Source of the DNA: Verticillium longisporum
Taxonomy: Eukaryota > Ascomycota > Sordariomycetes > Glomerellales > Plectosphaerellaceae
DNA length: 64,000 bases
Assembly: GCA_019188255.1 (NCBI GenBank)
Contig: JAETXT010000003.1
Location: 868,001-932,000 of the forward strand
Reading direction: 5' to 3'
A model generated the notes under the pieces. That model ran no database searches, was not told the DNA's origin, and saw nothing but the letters and a program-made list of their open reading frames with translations. Positions 23,983-35,794 of the stretch are shown piece after piece; the first letter of the stretch is position 1; each line of letters begins with the position of its first letter. A program made the translations under genes and the position numbers.

Positions 23983-24634
23983 AACCGTGGATGCTGTTCA
24001 ACGCCTCGAGGTTGAGCAGGCGAGCGCTACGCTTTGTGTACTTTGGCGTTACTCACGGCACTATGCGATTCCTGGAACAAGAGGATACTAGTACGACGCA
24101 AGTTCTGGAGACCAAGGAAAAAGGAAGAGGAAAATGAAAATCAAACGAATGTCAGCAGCCAGCTGAAGTGCATGATAGCCAGCCAGGAGGGATATGCAGC
24201 CTTGTCGCTTGTCGAATCGTCTGGGTCCAGGTCCAGGTCCAACCAAGTCCAGGGAGGGCAGGTCTTGGGTCGCCCCACGCCGCTGCAATGCACAGGCACT
24301 GGGGCCTAGCTGACGGGTCCCGTCAGCGCCGCGGCGGCCAGGGCCGGGCCTCTAGCGGATCTTTCACCAATAGATAGGCCACGATAGGGACGCCGTAGGG
24401 CGACGGGGGGGAAGCACTGCCCCCAAAACACCCAGAATGCCGCCCTACTCGCTACCGCGAGTGATCCTGCCGGATGATGTGCCTTTATTTTGGGAAACCT
24501 TTCCCTGCGATCGGTTGCGACGGCGTCTTGGTGTGAGATGAAGGGGAGCTTGACCCTTTGTCCCAGACTGACTATCTGGTCGAGCCTGGGGTCGCAGCCC
24601 TGGGAAGAGGAGAAGAGGAAATGGCGGATGGCCA

Positions 24635-24678
24635 GGTAGGTAGGTAGGTAAGCTGACATGTTAGGTAAGCTGACATGT
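24635..24678. repeat. TAGG micro-repeat followed by a 17-bp tandem duplication
   Basis: A run of TAGG units leads into two adjacent perfect copies of TAGGTAAGCTGACATGT (24645-24661 and 24662-24678). Confidence 0.85.
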
Positions 24679-25351
24679 CGTGTGCGCCTGGGTTGGTGCT
24701 CCTCCCACACGGAGCTCCCGCGGGCTCAAGATTGGGGGCCAAAACCCCAGGGCGTCCCCCGTTCATTCCGTGCTAGGTGGTGCTCGAGTGGCCTAATCCG
24801 CACACCGAACCCGCTTGAGATTTTGGTTGGCAAGAAATCGAGTGACCAGCTGAAAGCTGTTGGGTTTCTGCGGCAATGACAAATACAGGCAGATTGATTG
24901 GTGCATGCCTCGAATTTGACCGTGTTGTTCTCATCATCTTGACTGGAAAAAGCCTGCATGTACAATTGCTGGCTCCACATTTGAGATGCTTCGTCCGAGA
25001 TCTCTTGGCCGATGCCACGACGCCGCCCGTGACCCGGCTTCTGGCTGATGATGTCAGCAGGCCCAGGCCCCGGGCAGAGCTGCGAGTGCTGCGAGCTCTA
25101 CTGGGGCATACCGACTGGTCATGAGTTTTGTCTGCAATCGCAGGCTCATGTGTTCATGTTCTTGACTTGACTTGACGAAATCCCATCGTGACGACACAAG
25201 TCGACCAACCTCTTACACCTGTCCGATCTTTCAGTGCGAAAAGGTCACCTTGGAGACACTTTAAAGTCAACTCGTGTACTGACTGCACTGGCGGCGCAAG
25301 CACCTGACGTAATCACCTCATCCACGGATCTGGTCCTGAACCCCGAGACTC

Positions 25352-25743
25352 ATGTCCTCAACCGTCATGGCACACACAGCGAAGAATGTGAGCCCCGAGG
25401 CAGAGGTCAAGTCGTGGGGTTTCAAGCAGGTCTTCCTTCACCTGGACAGACGCCCCGTAAGTCGCTCCTTGCCGTGACGCCGGCGCAGCAGCAAGGCAGC
25501 AGCAGCAGCAGCGAGGCAGTCTTTCGCTGACACCGAAGGAGGGGCACCCACTACCCCCCGCACAGCCACCGGGCTTTGACGACGCACCTCATCACGAGAG
25601 GCAGCCTCACCATAACCTATCCCGAGGACGAGAGCCCGGTCAAGGAAACACACGGCGTGGGCGAGCGTGTAGACGTGGCAGCAGGGCGACAGCACGAGGT
25701 CTGGGTCAGCACGCAGGGTTGCACCATGGTCATCGGGGAATAG
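25352..25743 (+). CDS. Small cupin-like protein, frameshifted by a 4-bp duplication
   Basis: Exon 1 (25352-25456) and exon 2 (25539-25743) are joined across an 82-bp CAG-rich intron (GTAAGT, GCTGAC branch, CGAAG acceptor). Exon 2 reads as a cupin core: HYPPHSHRALTTHLI, GSLTI, then AGRQHEVWVS and GCTMVIGE before the stop. The two HxH-region histidines and the later HEVW histidine are the expected metal ligands. Exon 1 begins in one frame (EVKSWGFKQVF) and ends in another (FTWTDAP). The two frames match the family only if one of two adjacent CTTC copies (25432-25435 and 25436-25439) is absent. With one copy removed the product would be about 101 residues. It is either a recent pseudogene or an assembly error. 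The exact function of these small cupins is not known to me. Confidence 0.6.
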
Positions 25744-28700
25744 AGAATCCAGCTCGCAGCTGAGGCGGCGGTCAGTGTTCATACAAGTCAAACAATGGCT
25801 TCTGGATAAACTTCATTGTCATGCACACTTCAAGCAACAGGTAGCAGAATGGACCAAGGTGGGACTGTTGCGACCACCATGACGTAGATCCACGATACTC
25901 ATTCGTGACGAGTTCCCACAATGATGGAAACGATGTAGAAGTGCTATACCGATGATCCCTGGAGAGAGTCCAGTCGCCAAAAAAAGTCCGCCGAACCCGA
26001 AACAGCCACTGCTTGTGCACAGCAACCGGGTGGCCGGTGCTCGTCAGAAGATAGAAGATGAAGCTTCAGGGGTTGTCAATCCCTTTGTCAAAGATCGCCC
26101 CCGCGTTTAAAAAAAAACAGAAAGAAAAAAACAAGTGCCCATCATCAGGGTCTGACGGCCGTCTGACAACTTGCGACTGGCCATCGGGCGACGGCAATGG
26201 CGAGTCAAGTACACGAACGCGACCTTGCTAGAGAGGGCGATTCGCGAAAACAGGGGGTTCCCTCTTTATGCGGAAGCTAGCCAGTATGGTTCGTTCGGAG
26301 CATTGAGAAGAGGTTTGATCTGCAGCCGTGTTCGCGCCAGGCTAGCATCGACGCCAGCCCGCAAACGGCCTTTTTCTTCTTTGCCCGTTAGATTACTACG
26401 ATAGTGGTTCCTCTAGTGACGACGTGCGCGCTCATTCGGGCCCTCGGTTGCCCCAGCAGAGCGAGCTCGAGGGCGTGCGCATGTCGTGATTAATCTCGAT
26501 GATGGCCGTCTGCTAGACAAACAGGACGAGATGGGAAATTGCCTGTTGCGACTGGGACAAGGAGTCCCAAAGGAGCAAAATTAGTCCGACCGCGTCTTCT
26601 CTTAGACCAGGGGTTGTCGTTGATGGTTTCGGGCATCAGGGTGAGGGGGTAAATTCGGCGTCACTGTGTTTCCAACTCTTGGTCGCCAGTGCCGAAATGG
26701 CTATGCATGTTCAATGCTCAGCCCGGTCAGGGACCGGTGTCAAGGCTTTGGACCGATTGGGCCTTCGTCAGCATGACGGGTCGTGGAGTGTTGATTGAAT
26801 GCGTACCAGAGGGTGCGTCCTCTGCTTGTCGATTGGCGGGGCGGCGACGACATCTGAAACGAGGGGAACACAACTGGCAACGACAGACCGGCCGGCCGAG
26901 TCATTCAGTGAGACCAAGTTATTCGATGGGAATAGCCATCGGAGCGAGCTGAACCAACCTGAAAGCTGGCTGGGACTGACTGTCCGCGATTGACAGGTGC
27001 CGAAGGCGGCGGCGCTACCTGGAGCCAGTAGTCCGTCAACTAGCTCCCCTGGAAACGGTCATAGTCGCCGCCGTGACAGGGAAGCATCTTGCAGAAGGGG
27101 AGATGAATCAAATCGGCGAGGGAGAGAAGAGAGACCGGAGCATGCATGCGCATGAGCCAGTAGAACACAATGCCGACAGGTGCAGGTAAAGGCCTACGTA
27201 AGACAGGTAGTTCGAAGCTGCTGCTGCTGATGATGATGATGAGTACATGATGGGTGCCGGGAGCAGGACAAGGGTTGCATGGCGGGTTTTTAGCAGTTGC
27301 AAGGTCATAGTCAGACAGCCAGGCTGACTCCATAGCGGCCAAGTCCAGCAAGGCACGGCACCTCGCCCGTGGGCCCATGGCACTCAACGTAGAGGTGCAC
27401 AGCGGACCAGCGTCAGGGTGGGCAGGGGCCACGCAAACGTGGTGTGGCTTACTCCACGTCTGGTGCGATGTAGAGGGTACAAGCGAGGGAGGTCCGCCAC
27501 GCCAGGAACCATACACGGCATCCTCGTCCATCTCACTGTCGCTTCTGTGACATCGCAATTTCATAGCCTGGAATTCGCATCACGAGTCCTCCATCATTTC
27601 GCCTGTCATTTGCTCCATTTCCCATATCCACACTAGTGGCACGACGCGAAGCAACGCCAGCTCCCCTCGACGCCCATGTAGACGGATGTCTGTGACGATT
27701 CTTGGCAGCATCGTTTCTCCTCTAGCGTTTGAAATACTCGTCTCAGCGGTGAACATGTCTCTCGCTCTATACTGACCTACCTACCTAGGCAGATACACCG
27801 AGGCTCTCAATGCAGCCATGTTCATACCTACCTTACCTTGACCAGGCATACTGGGCGGGCAGCAAGGATCCATTCGATCCGACACGCCGTGGGATTGACG
27901 GACATGTGTGTTTGTTTGATGTGCCGCCAGGTTAGCGAGCGAGCGTGCGTCTTGGTCGTCTTGGACGTAATATGACGACCCTGTCATGGCCAGTGGTGGC
28001 TTGGAAACGCCAGTGAAGCCAATTGTACGAGCAAGTACTGGGTACCTTCGGCACCACATCCCCCCCACCGGATCTACTCATCTCAAACCAACCTAGCAGC
28101 TACTGGGCTGAGGTTCTCCTGCTCCAACCATAGGTAGCTACCTTACCTACCTCTAGGTAGGTACTCAGCTAAGGTTGCTAGCTTGGTAGGCACCTCAATT
28201 CGATGTACCAACTTCCGTCTGGTCTGCAACCTCCTGGTTTCCAAGTTTCTTGGTGTACGAGTCGAAATCGGCATCGCCCTTTTCGATCCGTCCCAACTCT
28301 CTCCTCTACTCCATGTGGCTCTAGTCGACTCAACCTCCCTCTTGCTCTCCCCTCTCCCCTCTCCCCTCTCCGCCTCCCCCCCTCTCCTCCCTCCTCGTTC
28401 TCCCCTCGATCCTTTCCGCTTCGCCCTCTGGTCCCATTGTCTTGGATCGTGCATTCTGATTCTTGGAGGTGGTCCTTGACACGTGAACGCGCAGTCCCTC
28501 TTCTCTCTACAAAACCACAGGAAGCCCCCCTTCTATCCCCTCCCCTTCGACGCTTGCTTCACTCTTGCTCTCTTCCTAGCTCTACAACCTTGTCACCGCC
28601 GTTATATGACTGCCCCCCTACTACATTGTCCAGGACCGAGCATCCTCTCACTGGCATGCCCGACACGTACCGCCACCTGTGAACCACGAACGCGAGTCGG

Positions 28701-28996
28701 CAGTTCCAGGCACAGCAATCCCCCGGCATGGATGTTTCAAATCGCCTTGCGCTACGTTCTTAAACACTGGCCCTCCTCCTACCCACCGGCCGCCTTTCTT
28801 CTGACGCCGAAGCTCTGTGGACGCCCTCAACGTCATTGTCTGAGCCTGGCTGCCACACTATTCGACTAGGTATCTCATTGCTGGCTTCGTGCGTTGACGG
28901 GGACCAAAGATAACGCCAACCAGACTATACAGCGAGTTCAAAACCCGAAGTGAGAGTTTGGCCGGTTCTCTCCTCTTCAGCACGTCACTATTCGCC
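25744..28996. other. Gene-poor stretch
   Basis: About 3.2 kb without a supportable gene. It has CCTACCTA/TAGGTAGG motifs at 27777-27787, 27828-27837 and 28138-28162, CTG/ATG microsatellites near 27220-27242, and a long CT tract (28340-28400) that fits the 5' leader of the next gene. A 174-codon minus-strand frame at 27040-27564 has no motif. Confidence 0.45.
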
Positions 28997-31900
28997 ATGG
29001 GAAACGCACCGTCTGTCGAGACGTTGCATTCTCAACCAAATATTCACGCCGCGCAGGGTGACATATATTCGCCGCCGCCAGCCAAAAGGCAACCTCAGAA
29101 GCTTTCGAAGCCGCGCGTCGGCAATCATGCATCTTCCAATACAGCATCCCGCCGTCGGGACTCGAACGCTCCGTCGATCGCTTCCAGCGTCTCACCGCTT
29201 CCGCCAAACCCCAGCCCCAATCCCAACCAAAACTTGAGCGTGAGCACGCGCCGATCCTCTGCATTGCCATCGCCAGTGATGCTTTCCCCGGCGCCATCGA
29301 CCTTTTCCAATGTTCCCGCCGCGCCTTCAATCCCGCCGGAGACAACTTCGAATCCCACCGACGGCTCCAAAGACTGGTATCGACGCTCTTCGGGGCTTTT
29401 CCGGTCTAAAAGTTCCCAAGAGGACAGGACGAATAGGAGGAGAAGCGGCCTGGTGCCGCCTATGCCTGGCGAGAGGTCTTCCAGAGCCAATTCCATGAAC
29501 TGGGAATCTCAAGCAAATTTGGACCACGCCAGGCAACAATTGGAGAGGTAAGCGATGCATGGAGTGACGTACCGACAGCATTTGGAGTGGCTAATTCGGG
29601 GTGTCACAGCTGGAATGTCGCTGGTAACCGCCAGTCGGTCAACTACGACATGTCTTCTTACGAGTCGAGGCGATTGCTCAACATGACGGACCAGCCTCTG
29701 GTCCAGGAGCCCGAACCATTCACGGTTGAACCCCAGCTGGGCGAAATTGATCAAGCGACGTGGAAGAGCTCACATCCTCACGAGGTGCCAGCTGTATCCA
29801 TACCGAGAGTGGATTCTAACGTATCCCTTTATGCGCCTGCTCGTCGTCGCTCAGTGATCCAGACGCCTGGTGTGGCGACGCGCAAGCCAGGGGATAGTTC
29901 CGTGTCACGAAAATCGAGCTTCCGTCACAGCCACCCGCCGACCCCCGTAGGTGGCCGCTCCAGGCGTGGTTCATACGTGGCAGAAGCCGAAGTCGTACGG
30001 GTGATATCGATGCCACCGCCGAGGTTCATTGCCGTTGATGAGGTGGGAAGGGTCGAGACTCCGTCAAAGCTCGATTACAGGCAGCTGGGCGCCATGAAGC
30101 ACGGTTCCCTGAGAATTACCAACGGCGCCGCCAGCCCGTCCCCAGTGTCGACGGCGACCTTCCGCACGACAAGGCATTCGGTAGGGCCCCGGAATGCGAG
30201 ATACCCATGGTGGGGCAAACTCCCAAGCAGACGCTTGCTCCTATCACTACCACGTTTATCAATCGCAAGGCTGTTTCCTCCGTTTCCCAAAGCACCTTTG
30301 TCGGTTACCAAGAGCCTGGAGACACGTCGGGCCATTGTCTTTCGCCCGAGTACGCCCCCTACGAGGTCCTCGACGTAAGAGAAGACCCCAGTGCCAAGCC
30401 GGCTATTGAACGACCAGTGGTCAGGCAAGATATTGCACAAGGCGTCGTGCGAACCGATAGCGGGCTCGTCGTCACACCTATATCAGAGGGGCCTGCAGAC
30501 GTTCTCAGACCTTTAGCGAAAGCCGATTCTGGATATAGCTCAAACGTCTCGCTGCGTTCGTTCAGCTCCAGGAAGGCTGTTGGAGGAAATGAACGTCCCA
30601 GTCGCGCCAGAACAGATGGGAAGGCCAAGACATCGAGCGATGCCATGGATACAAGTCATAACAACCTCAATGAAATGGGCTTGATGCAGCCTCGCATTTC
30701 AGATCACCACGTTGAGAGCAACACTGCGCTATCACCTCGAGTTTGTTCGCCTACAGACCTTGCTTCTCCGAAGCAGGTTCTCTCGCCTTGGAGTCCTCTC
30801 CAGTCAGCGTCCGACGACCTGCACTCTCCGTCCTCCTCGAGCAAGATGCGCAAAAGGCTGCACGCTTCGTCGTCCTACATCTTCGGCCGAACCCCTGAGA
30901 AACCAGAAAATGCGCCGGCTAGCTCTGCATCCATGGATCCTATAGAGGAAAGATCCAGCTCGGCGCTGAGTATCGGCGGCAACATCAGCAACCGAAACAA
31001 GCTCCAAAGGCTGCTTAGTGGCGCAGGTATGCGCGGCCCGCCTGCAGTTCACCCAACCCATTCTGTCGAATCGTCTATTCCATCAATACCTCGGGAGGTT
31101 GAGGCAAAACTTATGGAACACACGGGAAAATATCCAATGATGTCCAAGCAACTTACTGTACATCATCAACCAAGCAAAGACACCCTGAAGACAATATTGA
31201 GTGTCGGTAGCGTGGAAGCTAGTGGTATCAACAGCATTCGGGACTCGTTGACTTCACTAGAAGCAACCTCGGCTCCTGTCGCTGAGACGTCCAAAGGTGC
31301 ACGTCGACGGAGTCTGCAGCCCATTTCGGCGTCAATCTCTCAGGCAGCAGCAGCGATCATGTCGCGCAAGAGCATCCGGCGAAAGCCGATCTCGACGCAC
31401 AAACAACAGAGCGACCAGTCTCAGGAAAATGAACTCATTCAGAACGGGTTCGAATCGAGCGTCACGAGTATTGACTCTAACCGCGATAGCGTTGGCCGAA
31501 GTGCGTTCGATCAAGCCTTCACCGCCCTTCCCGCGGATGACCGCCAATACTCTGACACGAGGAGGTCCATGACTATGACGGCGCAGCAGGAACGAGATCT
31601 GGGTTACTACCGTCCACCGCCCATCAGAACAAAATCGTCTGCTAGTAGGCAGCCTTCGCCATCATGCAGGTCGCCAATCCTGGAGCAACCCGAAACGTCT
31701 CCGCCTCGACACAAGACGAAGTCAATGCCTCCTGTTAGTCTCAGAACACGCAGAAAGTCGGCTGGAGCCAGTCCACAATCGATGTCGCGCAAAAGCAGCC
31801 GCGATAGCCTTCAAGGCCCCCCTCTCTCCGCACCACCTGTGCCGTCCATCAAACCTGAATTCCAGCACCTCCAGCATGCAGCTTTTTCTTCGGTACAGCT

Positions 31901-32309
31901 CAGCCATCTCGACTCCTCTGCAAACCGCGGTACCTCGTCTGCCGCAAACCATGGTATCTATCGCCCTATGAGCGCCACCGTCGGAGCTCAGCAGGTACGC
32001 AGTCCAGGCCTGCGACACCGGTCCAGCTACGACGGTCACAGCAGTCTACACCGGCATGCTGGCTTCGGACAGGGCCGGTACCAGACTAGCACGCAAATGC
32101 AGATGCGGTCTGGGGGGTACTACCAGAACCAACTCTTGCAGCTTCAGGAGCAGTCATGGCGCGGGGAGGAGCAGAACTTCGGTCGCTCGGGGCCTGCTGA
32201 CCCTCGACTCGGCCATTCGCGAAACCAAAGCGGTGATACGAGCCCACCCTATCGCATACTACACAGCTACAACTCGCCGGCATACCGAAACGTCCAACTC
32301 TGGAGCTGA
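28997..32309 (+). CDS. Large Ser-rich disordered protein with N-myristoylation signal
   Basis: It starts MGNAPSVE, a good N-myristoylation context, suggesting membrane attachment. Exon 1 (28997-29547) joins exon 2 (from 29610) across a 62-bp intron (GTAAGC to GTCACAG) in phase. Most of the protein is Ser/Pro/Arg-rich and likely disordered, with many RRxS and SP sites that look like kinase targets. The short segment WNVAGNRQSVNYDMSSYESR is more ordered. Near 30140-30230 the reading frame changes by one base. Either a 47-bp intron at 30181-30227 is removed (weak GTAGGG donor, no clear branch; 1,067 residues) or one C is missing from the CCCC run at 30138-30141 (about 1,083 residues). No catalytic domain is recognised, and the function is unknown. 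Confidence 0.75.
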
Positions 32310-33124
32310 GCACAGCGGGCACACAACTCATTCGAATCTACAAAGCCTCCGCGCTCTGACTTTCCTTCTCTGTATCATAAGGCATGCCATGATGTGCATC
32401 GGCAGGCCCCTTTCCACACAACCACGATCCTTCAACATTGTAAACCCATTTCCTTTGCCAAGTACGGCACACACGGCACCTGGCGCACGTCGACAGATGC
32501 GACTTGCATACACCAAACTTGCCCCGCGGATACACACGCTTTTTCTATTTCTTGTCTCTTTTGCACAAATACACAGACTCACACACGCACACAACTGGAT
32601 GTGCCTTTCCTTCTGACGAATACCGGATCCAGGAGCCCCAAAACGGCAAGAGATCTTGATGACACTAGGCAGTGGTTGATACGCAAACGCATTTTATACC
32701 TCGGGACGGGCCGGTTTTGGTCTGGAAGACCAATTGATAGATTTTCCTTTTCCTGTTCGATTTTTAACTTGATATACCCCTGAAATTGACCAAGTCTTCA
32801 TCATCGTCTCTCAAAAGCTGAATGTAGCGCACGGCCTCATTGCTGCTTTAGTGACACTATCGAGTCTATGTAGCCCTGAAACAGTCATGTTAAAAGTACC
32901 TCGTACGAGAATTTCACGCTCATGTCGTTGAGGTAGGGTCATCAATTAGTGTTCCAACATGTCGAGCTCTATTCGTCACCACAGTCCCAGTTGAATCCTC
33001 GCCAGGACATTCGTAGGATCTACCAGATGCCTCCAACCGCATACGCCCAGATACGAGAAACGAGAATACGGAGGCACAAAAGCCCCGATGACAGGAAACA
33101 CTGCGCAAGAACCCAAGCGCGGGC
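32310..33124. other. Intergenic between convergent genes
   Basis: 3' flanks of the myristoylated protein gene (plus) and the RTA1-like gene (minus). No further gene was seen. Confidence 0.55.
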
Positions 33125-34268
33125 CTACACGCCGTCCGAGTTAGAGCTGACCTCGCTCTTGCCCCAAGGGCGGATTCCGCGCCGCGCCGCGCTGCCGGGC
33201 CGGGCCCCTTTCTTCTCCCTGGCGCCGCGGCGGCCGCAGATGTGGAGGCCGCCGACGCCCTCGAGCAAGGGGGCGCAGGCAAAGGCCGGATGCAGGACGT
33301 TGAGCAGCAGCACGGCCGTGGCGATCATGGCGCTCTCAAAGGCGATGAAGAGGTCCTGGCGGCCCATGAGGGGCCCCGTCCAGCCGCCGGAGAGCTCGGC
33401 GACGCGGAAGACGCAGCGGATGAAGATGCAGACGAAGCTCAGGGTCAGGGCGGCGAGGAAGGCGCGGAAGAGGCGCGAGGCGCGCACGGCCGACAGGGTC
33501 GGGTCCTGGTCGAGGGCCGCGGCGGCGCCGAGCCGGCGGCTGCGGCGGAGCGTGTTGAGGGCAAAGTCGGCCGTCACGAGCATGAAGAGGAGCATGGTCA
33601 CGACTTGGAAGACGAGGCCCCCGAGCATGATGTTGTCGCCCGTCTCGGAGGACTCGTCGTTTGTCGAGGCGATGGAGGCCATGGCGCCGCCGAGGGCTTG
33701 GAGGACGAGGGAGATGACGTCGCACGGGATGAACTTGGAGGGAGTGCGTGTTAGCTGTGTGTACGTAGGCGGAGGAAGAGTGGATGCGTCGGAAACAGGG
33801 AGACGCGGGGCGCGAAGGAGCACGGCTTACGATGCGGGTGTACCACTCGGGCTTGATGCGCGAGTTCTCAGCGCCATAGGCGTAGACGATGCGGCGCAGA
33901 CACAGGTAGATGCCGGCAGCCAGGAAGGCGGGACCGATGGTGAGGCAGCAGATCTGGATGAGGAAGCCATTCTCGTCCCAGCGGTTTTGCCAGCTCACTA
34001 CGCGGCCGGCGTAGCCCAGAATCTCGCAAGTGACGCCGAGGATCATGGCGATGAAAAAGGAGAGGCCGCGGCGGGTGACAGCGTAGGTGGTGATGTAGGC
34101 GAGGGCGGAGAGGGAGAAGAGGGCCAGCATGGTCGCGTTGGCGCCGATGCTGAGGCGGTACTCATAGTAGCTGTCCATGTCCTCACATTCAAGGCTGTCA
34201 CTGTTGTTGTAGCACCAGTCAAACCAGTCCCGGTCGGACCAGTTTTCGGAACCGGCGGGAGCGCTCAT
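33125..34268 (-). CDS. RTA1-like seven-transmembrane protein (lipid-translocating exporter family)
   Basis: Two exons (34268-33831 and 33733-33125) flank a 97-bp intron (GTAAGC, GCTAAC branch, CTCCAAG), joined in phase 0; the product is 348 residues. The extracellular N-terminus has possible glycosylation sites (NNSD, NAT). Seven hydrophobic segments follow. RTA1-family features include YGAENSRIKPEWYTRIF and CDVISLVLQALGG before helix 4/5, then FRVAELSGGWTGPL and the FESAMIA helix. The C-terminal tail is basic and Ser-rich. Family knowledge: fungal RTA1/RSB1 proteins reside in the plasma membrane or ER and affect resistance to toxic lipids, sphingoid bases or drugs; the substrate here cannot be told. 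Confidence 0.92.
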
Positions 34269-35794
34269 GATGAAAGAGTGGGAGAGAAGTATGGAAGAGA
34301 CAAGGCAGCAGAAGTGAGAGTGAAGACGAAGACAAGGGGGGTCTAGAGAAGAGCCGGTGGGAGTGAGGTGAGTGGTTGCTTTCGGACAGGAGGCCAGGAG
34401 AGGAGGAGATGGACCAATATATGGGAAGTGCTACGATGATCATGCCGATGATTGCGAGTGCTGCTCAACATGCTGCCAGGAGAGGCACGTTGAAAATAGC
34501 AGTAAGCCATGAACACCTCTGCGTAAAAAGGAGTGTCTCAACTCGGAACCGCGTATCCAGCAAGCAATCAGAGCAAAGACATCAGGCACCAACATCTGCA
34601 AAACAGCGGTACTGGGGGTGGCTGTGTCCTCCCGAGCGATGGATGACATAGCACGATAAACGCGAATCGAGAGGGCTTAGCATCCTTCGATCTGCGAGGA
34701 AAGGGGACCATGAAGGGACGAGACGCGAGGCGCGATGGGCCGTGAGCGGTGTCAGGATATGACGAGGAAGCGAGGCGGCCAACGAGAGCGCGGGTGTCAG
34801 CCTCCAACAACCCGTCACCGCATCTTGTCGACGGGCGTTGAGGGCGCCAAGGGGGGGAGGGTGAAGAGAACAGGCCCATCTGTCATCCCGGCAGACGGCC
34901 GTGTGTAGTGTGTCAGACGGAAACCCTGCCAGCTCATCAACAGCCTGACATGGCTGATGCTATCGCTTCCTCCGCCTGTCAAGTTCCTCGGCGGCCGAGA
35001 TGGAGTGAGAGGCGTCTTCGAACGTGGCTCAGACCGCCCGGGGAGTGAGCCAAAGTGCGAGTGCGAGCGGCCCAGTAAGAAGAGTGCCTCAGCGAACATG
35101 TCAGCAGGACCTGGAGTTGGTACGACGTGGGCTTTCTGAGCACGTTCACCCACGGGATTGATCTTCATGGATCACTCATCCTTCGAAGCTTAAACTTTCA
35201 GGCAAAGGTCACAGTAGCTGAAGAAGAAAAGAAGCTTATTATGGATCAAGATTGTCCCCGTGGTGGGCACGTTGCTGTGTACCGTAAGACGAGAACTTGC
35301 TAGACGAGTGAAGTTTTGCAACGCAGACAGCTTGTCTCTAGAGAGACACGCAATGTATGAGAATTGAACATCACATATGACGCTTCATATGGCTGCTTGC
35401 AGATAGCTTCCCTGGTAGCCGTCGTTGTCCTGAATGAAGCGAGGTGAGCGAAGAGGCGAAAGGCCGAAGAAGCGAGAGCCGGCTTGGCGCACACGCACAC
35501 ATCCAGGATCGGAACAATAAGTAGAGCACGGGCCACTGCTTGTCTAGTCCTAAACCAGGCGGCGACCGATGCGGAGCCTCCTCGCCGCTTTTCTGCTCGG
35601 GGTTGCTACTTCGACAACATACGCCGATCGAGGTTTACGCAGACTTCTGGGCTCGATGTCGACTCAAGATCGATATCGACTAAATTGCTGAAAAAATTAC
35701 GTCTCTATTGTGTGTGCTCATGTCCTTGGGGATCTGCGCCATGTATGCGCTGTACTGAGAAAAAAAACCTACTGTCTCAAGTCAACAAGTGCTC
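34269..35794. other. Intergenic stretch
   Basis: 5' flank of the RTA1-like gene and 3' flank of the lipase gene, both minus strand. Overlapping short frames without motifs; no supportable gene. Confidence 0.5.

Larger units (their letters stand above)
23649..25351. other. Intergenic, between divergent genes
   Basis: Upstream region of the phospholipase and of the cupin-like gene. It holds two short tandem repeats (23926-23982 and 24635-24678) but no supportable gene. Confidence 0.5.

Noticed and set aside
32949..34346. 465-codon plus-strand open frame
   Set aside because: Antisense shadow of the RTA1-like gene; no motif of its own.
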